Shown here: positions 12,877 through 25,100 of the stretch, in pieces | Numbering within the stretch: the first letter of the stretch is position 1 | How the letters are laid out: every line of letters starts with the position of its first letter | Assembly: GCF_963676685.1 (NCBI RefSeq) | Contig: NC_092347.1 | Location: forward strand, 93,066,208 to 93,130,207 | Source of the DNA: Mytilus edulis | Lineage: Eukaryota > Mollusca > Bivalvia > Mytilida > Mytilidae | Length of the DNA stretch: 64,000 nt | Reading direction: 5' to 3' | Translations under genes and position numbers: made by a program | The notes under the pieces: generated by a model | Database searches by the model: none | What the model saw: the letters and a program-made list of their open reading frames with translations, nothing else | Told to the model about the DNA's origin: nothing

Positions 12877-14423
12877 CTTACATTGATCTTTTGATGTCGT
12901 CCCTTATGTTAAAAACATTACATATAAAACTCATCTGGTAACGGACAGATCTCTAAATGGTCCAAGTCAGAACTTAACACTCAAAGTTACTGATGTCAAT
13001 TATGTAGGGATGCATTCTCCTATTTTCCTCTACATAAACAGGTGAAGCTTCAATTCTTATAATCTAAACATAACTAAGCTTAAATCTCGCAAAGATATCT
13101 ATTATACCCTGCAGCAAATAAGCGTTACAGAAATATGTTACGTACATGGAGCAATGAATTTGAATGTTCTTGACATTATTTTGTGGGGTTATATTTAATT
13201 TTAGCTTAATAGCACTTTTGTGAAGTGCTTTTTTTCAGAAATTTGTTTATACTTACATGACTTTTATTAAGATTGGGCAAACCATTAAAGACGACATTAG
13301 GAAAATAAAAATCAACTTATAAGTTAACGGACTTAACGGGAAATATTGAGTAAGAGACTCAAATATTTGATGGTTAGTGGAAATCGAATATTGAAGTAAA
13401 AATCAAAGTGTATAGAATTATAAGGTGTAGTTTTTTAAGGCTTTTAAGTTTAAACTGGAGTCTAACAAAATATGGTGAGACTTAATGGGACAGTATAATC
13501 GAGTCAATGCTTTAGGTTATTGAAAGTAATGACTACTCAAAAAGCTAAACGTTGAGCATCACGAACACCTCCAAACCCGGGTTGAAAGTAGGTGCACCGA
13601 GAGGGATGTACTTTTGAACAACTAGGGCCCTTCGAATGATATATTGCTTCAAATAATTTAAACTCATAGAATGATTTAAATCCATTAAACGTAGCAGGTA
13701 TGAAAAAATCTTACACCGTGACAAAATTGGGCTTTTAACAATACATAAATATCAATTGTAACAATTATACATATTTCAGACTGCCAAGATGTAAATGAAA
13801 TGGGATATGATGTAAGTGGTGTGTACCAGATAAAACCAGAAGGAGCAGAGGAACCAGATAATATTTACTGTGAATTTCTAAACGGAACAGCATACACTGT
13901 TATTCAACGTCGTACTGATGGTCTGCTTAGCTTTAACAGGCAGTGGATTGAGTATAAATTCGGTTTTGGAAATCTGTACGGCAGCCACTGGATTGGAAAC
14001 GAATGGATTAATTTCCTAACAAATCAAGATGAATATACGCTACGAATTGATATGTGGGACTGGGAAGGAAAGAAACATTTTTCTGAATATAGAATCTTTT
14101 CAATTGGAAGCCAGGATGTCGATTATCAGATCCACGTGGGTGGATATACTGGGAATGCCGGGGATTCCCTCAGCTTCCATGATGGCATGAAATTTAGTAC
14201 TGAGGATATGGATAATGACCTCAATGTCCGCCATTGCGCGGCGGAAAACAAGTCTGGATGGTGGTTCAATAACTGTTACCTAAGTAACCTTAATGGTGTG
14301 TACCACGTCGGATTTTATTCTCACTCTCAGTATAGTGATGGTATTGTGTGGTTTACACTGAAAGAGGACGATAAGTACTCACTACGAAAAGTGGAAATGA
14401 AGCTTAGGCGAAATACAAATTGA
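9341..14423 (+). CDS. Fibrinogen-related protein with signal peptide and coiled coil (FReD/FREP-like lectin)
   Basis: Two exons: 9341-10307 and 13780-14423 (stop included), intron 10308-13779 with GT-AG ends, phase 1, giving 536 aa. The ATG at 9341 is chosen because a hydrophobic signal peptide follows at once (residues 1 to about 26); the frame is open further upstream but only to a GTG. Residues about 40-310 are polar, heptad-like and rich in K/E/L, a long coiled coil expected to oligomerise the protein. Residues 323-536 are a complete fibrinogen C-terminal domain: start DCQDV, SGVYQI, YCEF (C324 and C353 would pair), the calcium loop around D465-D469, and the second pair C475 and C488 around a GWWFNNCYLSNLNG block. 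Such secreted proteins act as pathogen-binding lectins in molluscan innate immunity; here no Ig domain precedes the fibrinogen domain. Additional small exons inside the intron cannot be excluded. A poly(A) signal lies at 14,793. Confidence 0.88.
10308..11705. other. FReD intron, first part
   Basis: The first 270 bp are shared with the duplicated fragment at 7020-7290. The remainder shows nothing I can support as coding or as a repeat. Confidence 0.5.
11707..11826. repeat. 60-bp tandem duplication
   Basis: Two consecutive 60-bp units (11,707-11,766 and 11,767-11,826) are identical except for one base (AAGATAG versus AAGGTAG). Neither encodes a protein. It lies in the FReD intron and looks like a recent slippage or duplication event. 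Confidence 0.9.
12320..12400 (+). repeat. Family A fragment
   Basis: A short, diverged piece with the GCGAGGAAAATTCATAACAG and GATAATCAAATGACAGAATC blocks of family A. It lies in the FReD intron. Confidence 0.5.
12495..12645 (+). repeat. Interspersed repeat family B
   Basis: Blocks GATTTTCTCGTTGTGTTGAA, GACCCATCGATGGCGTTTGG and GTTTGTTGTCTCTTTGACAT recur in reverse at 42,430-42,560 and partly at 1700-1755. The 75-aa open frame across it is a by-product of the repeat and not a gene. Confidence 0.65.
12649..12906. mobile_element. MITE with inverted ends AGGGACGACATCAAAAG and internal poly(T)
   Basis: The left end AGGGACGACATCAAAAGTTC at about 12,650 is mirrored at the right by GATCTTTTGATGTCGTCCCT ending at about 12,905. 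Inner inverted blocks (AATTCAAATAGTTT against AAACTATTTGAATT, with C-rich runs) make it a nearly full-length hairpin. A run of about 34 T lies at 12,842-12,874. It does not code. The superfamily is unclear and the target duplication is not obvious. Confidence 0.7.
12907..13779. other. FReD intron, last part
   Basis: No recognisable feature except the acceptor at 13,778-13,779 preceded by a pyrimidine-rich ATATTTCAG. Confidence 0.5.
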
Positions 14424-14792
14424 ACATGATGTATTTTTACATACTAATTCAATGTTTACTGAACAATTTGAAAAACAAAACATATATGTGTTTATACAAA
14501 GTACTTAATGAAATTGAAAAAAAGCACTGTATCTTCTACCGACATACGGTTATTTAAAAACGACATAAATGTAATTCCTGAAGTCTGCTTTCCTGTAGTT
14601 GGACTATTCTTTTATCAAACAGACTTAAACATGATAAAGACTAAAAATAATTTATAAACGACTATTGTATGCAAACTTAAGAGTGTATCATTTACATAAC
14701 TTACAATTAGATATAATTGTTTATTCTTATGTCAGTTCTATAGATTCAAGTACATTGCATCTGTAAAATTTATTCACACCATGCTGTCATTA

Positions 14793-14798
14793 AATAAA
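14793..14798 (+). terminator. Poly(A) signal AATAAA of the FReD gene
   Basis: A canonical AATAAA lies 370 bp after the stop codon, in the expected 3' UTR, just before a family A repeat. Confidence 0.55.
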
Positions 14799-14867
14799 AT
14801 TTGATATTATGCGTTCATCACGCTTTACTATTGCATATGGTCCAAATATATTCAGAATCTCTTTAAT

Positions 14868-15470
14868 TATTCAAAAAGTAAGATCACAAAAATACAGAAC
14901 TCGGAGGAAAATTCAAAAAGGAAAGCCCTTGATCAATTGGCAAATTCAAAAGCTCAAACACACCAAACCAATGGATAACAAATGTCATATTGCTGACTCT
15001 ATAGAGGCATTTTCTCATGTAGAAATGATTGATTAAATATGGTTTTAAAGCTTTCACATGTATGACAGTTGCATTTATTTTCATTATATTGACATTGATG
15101 TTTGAACAAACAAACAGAAGACATAATAGGTTAAAATGTCAAAACAAAAAGAGTGGTACAGCAGTCAACATAGTGTAATCTTTATCACTATAAAAACATA
15201 CAAATATGTAATAAAGAAGCACAAAATGGCATGTAGACCAACCATATTAGCAAACTTTAAAGAAAAGAAAACACAAATTTACCCCTATAGTAAAATTACA
15301 CAATGACTAGATGCTTAAGTACAGAACCAAGTTATATATGCACCAAAAAACATAAAAAGGGCATATAGACAAAGCACATAATGAAAAACTTTATATACTG
15401 TATGTGTCCAAAACACAGTTCGGGAAGGATCTACCTTCAGGAACGCTCAAAGCCGAAAATTTAAAAACAA
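14868..15470 (+). repeat. Interspersed repeat family A, long copy
   Basis: Starts with GATCACAAAAATACAGAACT and extends about 600 bp through ATGACAGTTGCAT, ACAGCAGTCAACATAGTG, AAGCACAAAATGGCATGTAG, ACAATGACTAGATGC and GCATATAGACAAAGCACATA. The other long copy at 35,370-36,000 has the same order of blocks, which gives an idea of the full-length element. Confidence 0.75.
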
Positions 15471-16785
15471 ATTAGGTATACGAACCGAAATAGTTGTAGA
15501 GCCAACGTACGTGTTTGTTAAGTTTTACATCTGAATTCAAATATAGCTAGAATAAGTACGATCCTTTAAACTTATACAAGTTTGCATGTTTTGAGGCAGG
15601 TCAATCTGATCTACATTTACCATTCATTGACCCTAAATAAATAGGATCTTCCAAATAAATTCATCATAGATACCAGGATTAAAATTTTGTTTCCCAACAA
15701 TTGTTACTATGTTTGTAGGTCAGACACAAAAAGACCTATATTCCAAATTGGCATGCCTTGTCAAATTTTACGACCAATGACCGTTAGTTTCTTTCGTTCC
15801 ATTGTTTTATATAGTCAAACATTTAATAGTGTAAGGTTTTGAGGACTTCCCCTCCCCTTTCTTTTAAACTTACCTTGGAGTTCGTTATTTTTGTAAATAC
15901 TTTTTTTTCATATTCCCGTAACTATTGGCGATAAGATTAAATAATGATTTATACGCATGCATTTTGGGATATAGGTCAACCAAAAACTCATGAAAATGTG
16001 TGTCATTATCATATGTTAATCACAAAATTAACTTTGGTTAGTATTTATGTCCAATTGCATACCCAATTAAAAGTGAACTCAATTCAAATGATGTGTATGA
16101 TTATCTAAACTTGAGTTATATTTTAAAGAAATGAACTTAGGAGGTCAACATAAAGGGGGAAAGTCTTTGATATACATTTATTGTAACGTGTATCTTATAA
16201 ATTGTTATAGTATGTTAAAATTGAATTTAGGACTGCTTGAATGTACAGTTCCGAAACACTCACCGGAAAATGAGGATCATCAGTCTGAATGATTCGACTC
16301 ATTAGAAAACCGTGTTACATTGTTCTGTATTCACTAGTGTTAAATCGGATGCTTCTTTCGTTCCAAATCATGTTAGGATCTGAGAACATTGCGCCAAGTA
16401 AAAATTCATTTCAGAATTCTAAAATTTCTTTCAATAATGCTCTACTGATAGGATATATTGACATATGTGTAGAGTGTATCGATTTTAATAATTTAATTGG
16501 TGATTAGATATTTTAACCACGAACTAAAGGTTGCTGTTTTGGTAGAACATAAACAGATATATTCTGCTTTGTGTCGCTGTCACATTAGTGCATACACTAC
16601 ATCGTCATTCTTATATCATTAGACGTGTTAGATAAATGAATAGTTTTGACAAAAAACAAACGAGACTCGAGAGACAATAAACATTTTAAAGGGGTCGTCT
16701 TAAAAGAAGTAATGATTTTTTTCTATTGATAAATTTGATATAATTCATTATGTTAACCCAAATAAAACATTTTAAAGTAAGGATT
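15471..16785. other. Intergenic, no gene seen
   Basis: No coding region, RNA gene or repeat boundary I can support. The 72-aa plus-strand frame at 16,289-16,507 shows no domain. Confidence 0.4.
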
Positions 16786-16788
16786 TTA

Positions 16789-17190
16789 TTATTTCCAGTC
16801 AATAAAATTGTGCCCTCTTCCTACCAAACCAGCGCAAATTTCAATAATCTGAGTTATTCTCCAGCGCGGATGACGCCACATTGTACCAAGTATTTTATAA
16901 CATATGAGTCTGCGAATGACGTGTTCGACATTAACTCTGCATCCTCCGATTCGACGATTTAGATTCTGGCATTTAGCACGGTCTCTTCTTGTTATATGTC
17001 GCAATTGGTGTATTTTGTAAGGCGTCATTAATGGATAGCGGTTAGCATATATTTTATCCGCTAATATAAAAGGGTTCTCTGGGATATCAAGTTGTAGTCC
17101 GTATCCTATATCTGACATCGAGTTGAATTGTTCTGACTCATTTTGGTGGCAAAAGAAACCGCTGTCTTCATTAATCAATCGCCCATCCAC
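16789..17190 (-). pseudogene. PIF/Harbinger-type (DDE_Tnp_4) transposase, C-terminal fragment
   Basis: The 133-aa minus-strand frame carries LADKIYANRYPLMTPYK followed by RRDRAKCQNLNRRI, VEHVIRRLICYKIL, WRHPRW and EICAGLVGR. That is the order seen in the last third of HARBI1-like DDE_Tnp_4 transposases: an AD..Y.....L.TPY block, then an N-R...R..VE block containing the last catalytic acid (E in VEHVI). The N-terminal two thirds with the first two aspartates are missing, so this is a remnant. No inverted ends were found around it. PIF/Harbinger is my best reading; ISL2EU is an alternative. Confidence 0.7.
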
Positions 17191-17418
17191 TTCTTTCAGT
17201 AAAAATGATCATCGTGACAGAGCTGCTGCAGTGTTAACCTTTGAAGATGATGATCTACCACCGCCTCCGAAAAAACCGTAAGCTGATAAGACAAAGGCAA
17301 AGAGAAAAAAACCAAGCCCCATGGAAAAACAAGTTGGCTTATGACCGATTCATAAGGGAGCAAGTGCCAAAGATTTTGAAGGCTTTTGGCATTGACTCAG
17401 AATCTTATTCTAATTAAA
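17187..17418 (+). pseudogene. Possible second-ORF fragment next to the Harbinger remnant
   Basis: On the plus strand, back to back with the transposase remnant, a frame reads NDHRDRAAAVLTFEDDDLPP and, after a one-base frame change near 17,278, KLIRQRQREKNQAPW followed by DRFIREQVPKILKAF and a stop at 17,416. The charged, coding-looking composition suggests a decayed protein gene. Harbinger elements often carry a second, divergently transcribed DNA-binding ORF, which fits the position; I do not recognise the protein itself. Confidence 0.35.
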
Positions 17419-17934
17419 ATAAACAAAATAAACTAGTATATGACTCGTTTGTTTTTGTTAATATATCGCTATGTCAGAAAAAGATATGCAGATATAATAC
17501 AGACGTTCAAGTTCATGATATGTACTTTTGAGTTTTTTCCTCTAAACTGCAAAATATTATCATCGAGTGAGGTAGCATTGGCGGTTCCTGCAGGATGGGG
17601 GTATTCTAGGAGTAAGAACTCCCCCTTTTTCCATTTTTTAAAATTATTTAATCATGTGAAAGTTTTGTGGTGTTCCAGGTTATTGGTTCCCCTTATCAAA
17701 ATGACTGGATACGCGCTTAGATAGCAATGATAAAAGTTGTTATTGTAACTTGTAATCAATAATAATTATTTTATTTTTTTGAGATGGTCCCTAATTTAAA
17801 TGTCTTAATTATAGACTCTCGACTCTCAATTGTCAACAATAGTTATTTATCTAACATGTCTATTAAATGGTGCTCGGAGAAAATCCATGTCAATGAAATC
17901 GAATTATATTGGATCCTTACTTCATATCAACCGA
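17419..17934. other. Intergenic, no gene seen
   Basis: Nothing supportable. The plus-strand frame 17,440-17,724 has no recognisable domain. Confidence 0.4.
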
Positions 17935-18050
17935 TAAAAATAACAAAAGTACCGATCCCCGAAGGAAAATTTAGAACAGAAAGTCCCTTATCAAATGGGA
18001 AAATCAACAGCTGAAATACATATTAGGAAAGGAAAACAACTGTCATAGCG
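17935..18050 (+). repeat. Family A fragment
   Basis: GAAGGAAAATTTAGAACAGA, TCCCTTATCAAATGGGAAAA and ACAACTGTCATA follow the family A order, then the sequence passes directly into family D. Confidence 0.6.
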
Positions 18051-18425
18051 TACGGCTTTCAGCAATGGGCAAAACCCATAACGTATATAGTTATCAATGG
18101 GACCAGGCTTACAATTTGATACACCAGACGCGCGTTTCGTCTTAATAAGACTCATCAGTGACGATCAGATCAAAATAGTTAGAAAGATAAACAAGTAGAA
18201 AGTAGAAGAGCAATGAGGACCCAAAATTCCAACACGTTAAGGTAATGTATTCCTTGGATATAAAATTCTCTAGTATTTCGAATAATTCCTACTTTTGAAA
18301 ACAGTAAATTTATCAAAATGACCGTATAAATGAAAGTCATATCAACACTGAAGTGCTGAATACTGGGCTAGTGATATCCTCGGGGACGAAACGTCTACCA
18401 ACGTAGTAAGCTATAAAAAGCGCTT
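18051..18425 (+). repeat. Interspersed repeat family D
   Basis: Blocks CAGACGCGCGTTTCGTCTTA, ACTCATCAGTGACGATCAG, GAGGACCCAAAATTCC and CCTCGGGGACGAAACGTC. A shorter reverse copy is at 28,090-28,165 (CGTCACTGATGAGCC, GAAACGCGCGTCTGG). No protein is encoded. It is a recurrent mussel repeat. Confidence 0.65.
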
Positions 18426-19178
18426 ATTTAATTTTGAATACAGCTCTGATTTTTATTATTCATCGCGTACTCTTTTTGTGATTTAGAAGATGCAGATAAA
18501 AGAGAAAAAACATTAGTTAAAGTACAACACGTTCAATTTATCCTAGAACTTCATATAAGGTAGTACAACGATCATATCAGACATTATGTTTGACTTTAAG
18601 AGTTGTCCAGTTCTACAGATAACGAGAAATCGTTACTTTTTAGTAATTACTGATGGATAAAATAGAAGAATTACTTCCTCCCAATCTCTTATTAATGATT
18701 AGTTCTAATCAAAGATACTAGTTATAGATTCTTCATGGCAATTCATGTTGATCTTATAATCAATCTCGTACGTGGCTCCCTGAAAATAGTAAAACAAAAC
18801 TTTATAATAATGAAGAATTCCAATTAGAGAAACAGCTATTAAAACTATTTGTCAATATTGGTCATGAAAAGAAAAAACAAATGTTTTACTTCCGAATGCA
18901 ATACTACGATTAATCGTTTGATTGATTTTTGAAACATGAAACGGCCTTATTTAAGTTTGAATAAAACCCAACTCTCGTGCGTTAGTAAAACTATGCTCAC
19001 ACAAATATACGAATATTGTAATCATTTGAAATAGTTGACATTTAAGTCGTCACGCCAATATATGTATAACATAAAACTAAAATAATTTTGATAAAGAATT
19101 CTACGAAGACTATTGGGGTCATCTTATATAATAATCAAATGCATTCTAACCTAAATAGTTTAGACATACAGCCTAAAC
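18426..19178. other. Upstream region of cysteine-rich gene 1
   Basis: AT-rich sequence. It presumably contains the promoter and 5' UTR of the gene starting at 19,179; I cannot place a transcription start. Confidence 0.4.
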
Positions 19179-22100
19179 ATGAAAATGGAGACAGCAAACG
19201 CTCTGGCTTGTGCTATTATTATGTTTTTAGTTATTGGCACTGCGGATTCGTATTGTGGATCTATTCCCTCTCCTGGAAATAGTAGTTTTTGTTATCATTT
19301 CATGTTCTAAAGTTAATGTCTAATAGTGGAGTTACAAAGTCGATGAATTTTCAACTTTAATGGACCACCCTACCTGCAGGCTAAATTATACATTTTTGGA
19401 TAGAGAAATGATTAAAGTTTAATGTTTGCCTGGTCGTAGAATCGAATTATGGTGCAATTTTTTTTAATTTGGGGTTAAAGTGCAGTGGTCAATTTTTCAC
19501 CGAAGTACATTTATTTCACACGGGGTTATGAACAATAAAAAAAATAATATCACATTTGCTTTAATAAACAAAATTTAAAAGAAAATTCAGATCAGCAACA
19601 ATATTTACACACAAGATAAACATGTTTATGACCTTTAATTGGTATTTTTTTCTTCACATATACATTTTATGATGTATTTCTGATTTATACGTTTTCTCAA
19701 ATTAAAAGAGAGTAAATTATGCTTCTGGTATGGTATATGCCATTTGTCAGTGGCAAATATTTCACCAAAGGTATGTGAATGAGATCGAAACAATTAATTC
19801 CAATGCGTCATTGTTATGTGTACTCCAATAAAAATACATATTGTATGGATAGAAAAACAAACTTTCCCTTATTGCAGGACAGCTATGCATACATGAAACC
19901 CATAAAACAAATAAAAAGTGGTCAGTCATAAAGGGCAGTTGCAAATGCAAAACAAAACATACACAAAAACAAAGAACCAAACAAAATACACAGGTTCAAA
20001 TAATCGCATAGTCAAAGTGATATTAACCACAAAGAAACCAACTGTAATCATTTTGTTAAAAATAATGTCATGAATATATACAGCTTTACATGATTCACTC
20101 AGACGCCATTTTCATCGTCATCTTCTTCACTAATTTGAATGTGAGTAAGATAGTTTCTACAACTCTCAGAACCTTCACACGAACAAATAGTTGTACAACC
20201 TAGATTTTGCTGGTTGCAGACACAATTTTTATTGCAAGCCTTTTTACCCTTGCATGTGCAAATAAGGTCTTGAAGGAAATCTGCTGACATAGGTCCTTCA
20301 AACAAAATCGGTAGTAAACCATTTTTACCCTCTTGCCAACCAGAGTTTTTGGGCTGTCTGGTTGCTGGTTTTGCAATGTGTGAATGCATCCAAACTTGCG
20401 TCTGTAACATTGCACGGAGGATGTGTTGTAAAAAGGACGCCTCACATGGGGGTAATCTAACAAGATTCATATCTTTTGTTGTGGCAAATTTCACCCTGAA
20501 CTTGTTCAGGTCTTCATGTAAATCACTGAATTTCCTCTTCGGATCGTATAACAAAGCAACAAATTTGCGTCCATCATGAATGGCGGATTCCTGATCTCCC
20601 GTTGAAAAACCTATCTGAAGGATTTGGAAATTGTCTGCACTTTTCTGCAAAAGTTTGCACATAGACTTCTTTCCGAGACCAAAAAAAGAAGAAGTCGTAT
20701 CGCATCCTGTGAGGGCATGTGTGGCTGGTAGTAAATTACAGATTGAGGGTTCAAGTGAGCGACATATATCGTGAACAGGTAGAAAACGCATTCCATCTTT
20801 CAAATTTGATACTGACCCAGTTTGGAACCACATCTCCTCTGTATTTTCAAGTTTAGGAAAATAGTGGACACAGAGCACTAACACATCAGTGTCAGATGAC
20901 TTTATAATAATACGACCTTTTCTATCATTCGAAAAAATATTGGCATCTGCATACACCGAATGAAGAATCATTCGTGTATCTGCTTCTTCTTGTGTGCTGT
21001 ATAAGTCAGTACAATTTGACAGGCCATCACAAGAAAATCTCTTGACAATTTCTGGGTTTTCAAAAACACCCGCGAGAAACAATTCGGTACCTCCCTCTAA
21101 AGGAGACTGTCCAAAATACCGTTCGCAATACTCACCAAGTAATCTGATAAGTGACTGTTTATTTTCTGGATTGCAAAGGAACTTTTTCCAGTCCGGAATT
21201 GCTCTTCCTTCAATAACCTGATAAACCTTTTGAGCTCCAAATGACAAGGTTCGATGCAATCTTTCCGCTGCCTTGATTGAATGTTTTACATCGTAGCGAT
21301 CAAAAACATCGACCACTGTTCCAGCATTTAAAAAACACGTTAGAAGCATTGATACATAGTTTCGTAGCAGATCACCAAATGTGTTGCATTTCTTGACATC
21401 CATACATTGAATAATTTCCATACCATCACGTATCAAAACTGTATTTGCTGTGTCATAATTTGGAAGATTGAAAGAAGAGCAGATTTCCTCTTCAAAAAGG
21501 TGAATTATATCTGATTTGCAACACTTACGCATGGTACCATCATCGTGGAAAAGTGCTGAAGGTATTGAACCAATAGGATATGCCAAGATCTTGTCTACTA
21601 TAACATCTTCTCGAACATTAGCCAGGGCTAAAGCGATACGAAATATCATCTCTGGGTTTATATGGGCTTTCACAAAGTCAGCTGTTTTACATTTGAGTTT
21701 TGAAGTCTTAGTCATATCCTCAAATGTCTTTAGTGGAGACCTCGAAATAGGACTGTAGAAAACACGGTTTTCACCTTCATTAAAGCAACCTTCGACAAAA
21801 GACTTGACCATTTGGTTGCCACGTTCAATAGATTTTAGAAGAGAATCTTGAACGTCTTTTGAGGCTTGCATCCCTGTAGAAATATTGATCAAGTATTTTG
21901 GATGATCGGTGATGTTAAATGGATCAGTCATGTTTGAATGCACATAACTAACCAAATCAGACACATTTTGTTCGTCGCGATTCATTGCTGTTGGTTTGTT
22001 TTCTTCGTGCTCAACTTCTGTGTCGGTCGATAATCCAGATCTTGCTCTCATTTCAGCACAGAAATGCGCAAGAATATGCCTTGTAAGCATCCATCGAAGT

Positions 22101-25100
22101 AATGCTGGTTTTTTTCTTGTCAATCCTACAATGCCGCCACAACCTTTGGAATCTTTAATGATAGTTTTTTCTGTGGCCATGTCACTCCAGATACCATTAA
22201 AGGTTCCAGGCTTTTGTCTGACTGCAAACTCACCTGACAAAAAGGAGGACTTAACTGTTTCTGGTAAATTTAACATATCCAAAACGTAGGCTGGAGTCCA
22301 CCTAGCATAGTTTGTCCGGTTAGTTATGAAGAAGTATGGCAACATTGCAGACACTGATTTCAAATGTAAAAGCCACAAACCATCCCGTTCAGCTCTTATA
22401 TTCTGTAACAATATTTCAACTGCATGAAGAAACATATCCCAAAATGCAAAGGTTGGTGAAAAGTAAAATCACAAAAATACTGAACTTAGAGGAAGATCAA
22501 TTGGGAAAGTCCATAATCACATGGCAAAATCAAATAACAAAACGCATCAAAAACGAATGGACAAAAACTGTCATATTCCTGACTTGGTACAGGCATTTTC
22601 AAATGTAGAAAATGGTGGATTAAACCTGGTTCTATAGCGCTAACCCTCTCACTTTAATGGCAGTCTCATCAATTTCCGATATTTTTACATTGATGCGTTA
22701 AATAAACAGACACAATAAATATAATAGTCAAAATATGGGTACATCAGTCTTCATCGTTTAACAATTTTAAAAGGAACAATTTAACAGAACACAAAAACAT
22801 CTACTATCTACGAACACATTTATTGAGTGTCTGACGTCAGAAATTTTTTTACGTCACATAAATTTGTCGTTCAATGTGCGTACAAACAATTTTAAAATTT
22901 TCATGGGAATGTTAGCATACAGGGTTAAAAAATCAAAAGTATGGAAGAATAAATTTAAGAAATAGACAGAGATTTAAACTAGTCCAAAATATACAAGATA
23001 TAGTACAATAATGTGTTCTGAATTCTTCAAATAAAGGTAAAATATGTTCTTCAAAAACATCGAAGAACTCCTCAATATCTTCAGTGCTTTGTGGTGTGCT
23101 GGGGACAGCAAATGAGCTATGACAGTCAAGGAACACCTTCCACACATTTGGTTGAATCGTTTTCATACAGTTTTCATCTCTACACCAATTAAAGAATGCC
23201 TTAAACAAAAGAACCATAAGAGCCTCATAGGCCAATGTTAATCCTCGAACACCACGATTAAACTGTTTACCAACTAGCATTTGATTAACTGTATTTGAAG
23301 CATAAATTCCAGAGTCTACAAGTAAGTCAGAGAGCCCAGCTGATGCCCATGACTTACCAACTGTTGCTATAAAACAGGAAAGCCCGTGAAACCCACCGAG
23401 TCTTATTATATGGGAGTGAAAAACCTCCGGCATGGACCATTTCACCTGTTGGGCGACAGCATATAATTGCTGATCAAAAGTTTGTACAGCGTATTATTGA
23501 CCAGCACGATTTGACATATCTAAACATTGTTTCATGGTGGTATATACTGTTGCCATGTCGCTAGGTTTGGCGTCAATGACCGGAGCATAGGCTACAAACG
23601 TAAATTCACATTTTGATTCAGATAATCTTTTGTAGAAACCGGTCCAAAACGGGACAATTTGTTCATTACTTTCTACAGAAATAGGAATAGGATCAATGCT
23701 GCGTCTCGACAGTATTCGAAGGAATACCCAAGACATGTCAGCAACATCTAGTCTTGAATCAATAAAGCTCGACACAATCTTGTCATAGGCATCTGCATAT
23801 CGTGGGGGCCATAACGTTCTTTTGACTTGTCGTAAGGTAAGCATGCCATAAGTTTGGTATAAGAATCATCCAACGTCAGAGATCTTTCGGGTCCACGCTT
23901 AACCTTAATGGAACTAATACTTGCGTTTGATGTGTCATTTTGATACTGAAAGACAGCTCTAGCCATTGAGTGAAAGGTATTCTTACCATCTATAGTTTCA
24001 GCATTAATATCAATATTATCAGCCCCCTCCTGAATAATATGACCACCCTCTTCAAAAGAAGCAATCCCATTAGATAAATATGATGTGTCTTGGATTCTCC
24101 CTATTTCAAAATTTGCTAGACTAGTCAGATATCTTCGTACTTCTGAGTATGATGAACAAAAGCCATGTGAATTTAGATTTTCAATCAGGTTTTTGGATTC
24201 AAACTCATGGTGGAGTTGTAATGCCAAACCTAGATGAGATGGGGTAAAATGACTTTATTCAATGAAACAATACATTCGGCCATTGCAAGGACTTTACGCA
24301 TCACATCGACAGGAAGGTCAGAAACATTACCCTCTCCATTGTATGACTTATCATCAATAATCCACAACAAAAACTTTGTTAATAAGCAAGGAGTGTGCTG
24401 TGTAGAATAAGACAACGATATTTCAGATGGTGTTGGGTAAGTCTCATTTGATATATCTAAGGACTGCAATTGTCTACGGATTATTGAAGCGGCTGCATGA
24501 AAAGTCTGGTCTTCATTTATAGGTCCTATTTCAACTTCAGCTTCAATTTCCGAAAGTTTTAACTCACATTTTAAATGGCTAGCTGCTTGAATGGCTTCGG
24601 CAATTGATATAGAACTGCTGAATACTATATTGAATCTTCCCTGCCCTTTCTGTGTCTGAATGACGATAGAATTTCCATAATGCTTTTCTAGCCTTCGTTG
24701 AAGTTTGGCTGAAGTATATCTCGTTTTTAATTCGGGAGGTAAGAAGAAACAGTATTTTTCTAAAAGAAAAGACATTAAGTATGCCTTTTTGTGAATAAGC
24801 AAGTCTTCATTTATGTGACCAACGAAGGATTGAAAAGCCTTGTCATGTACAGAAATGTCCACCTCATCATTAAATTCTTTTTTCTTTGGAATGCTAAGTT
24901 AATAATTAGCAATGCAAGCTCTGTGGTAAAGAGCTTTAGATTTAAATTCTTCCGAAAAAAGAAGTGACTTCAACTCTAAATCACGTTTATGGTCTGCTAA
25001 TTCACTTATTTTTGTAGTCTTTCATCACTTTCTAAGTGACGTAGGTTTTTGTCGCGCTTAAACGACTTGTGCTTACAGAAAATGCAAGTAGTCCAATCAA

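Noticed and set aside
15260-15320. TTTACCCCTATAG in a family A copy as a trace of the R terminus
   Set aside because: Only about 13 bases match the R end plus TATA, and the flanks follow family A; probably chance.
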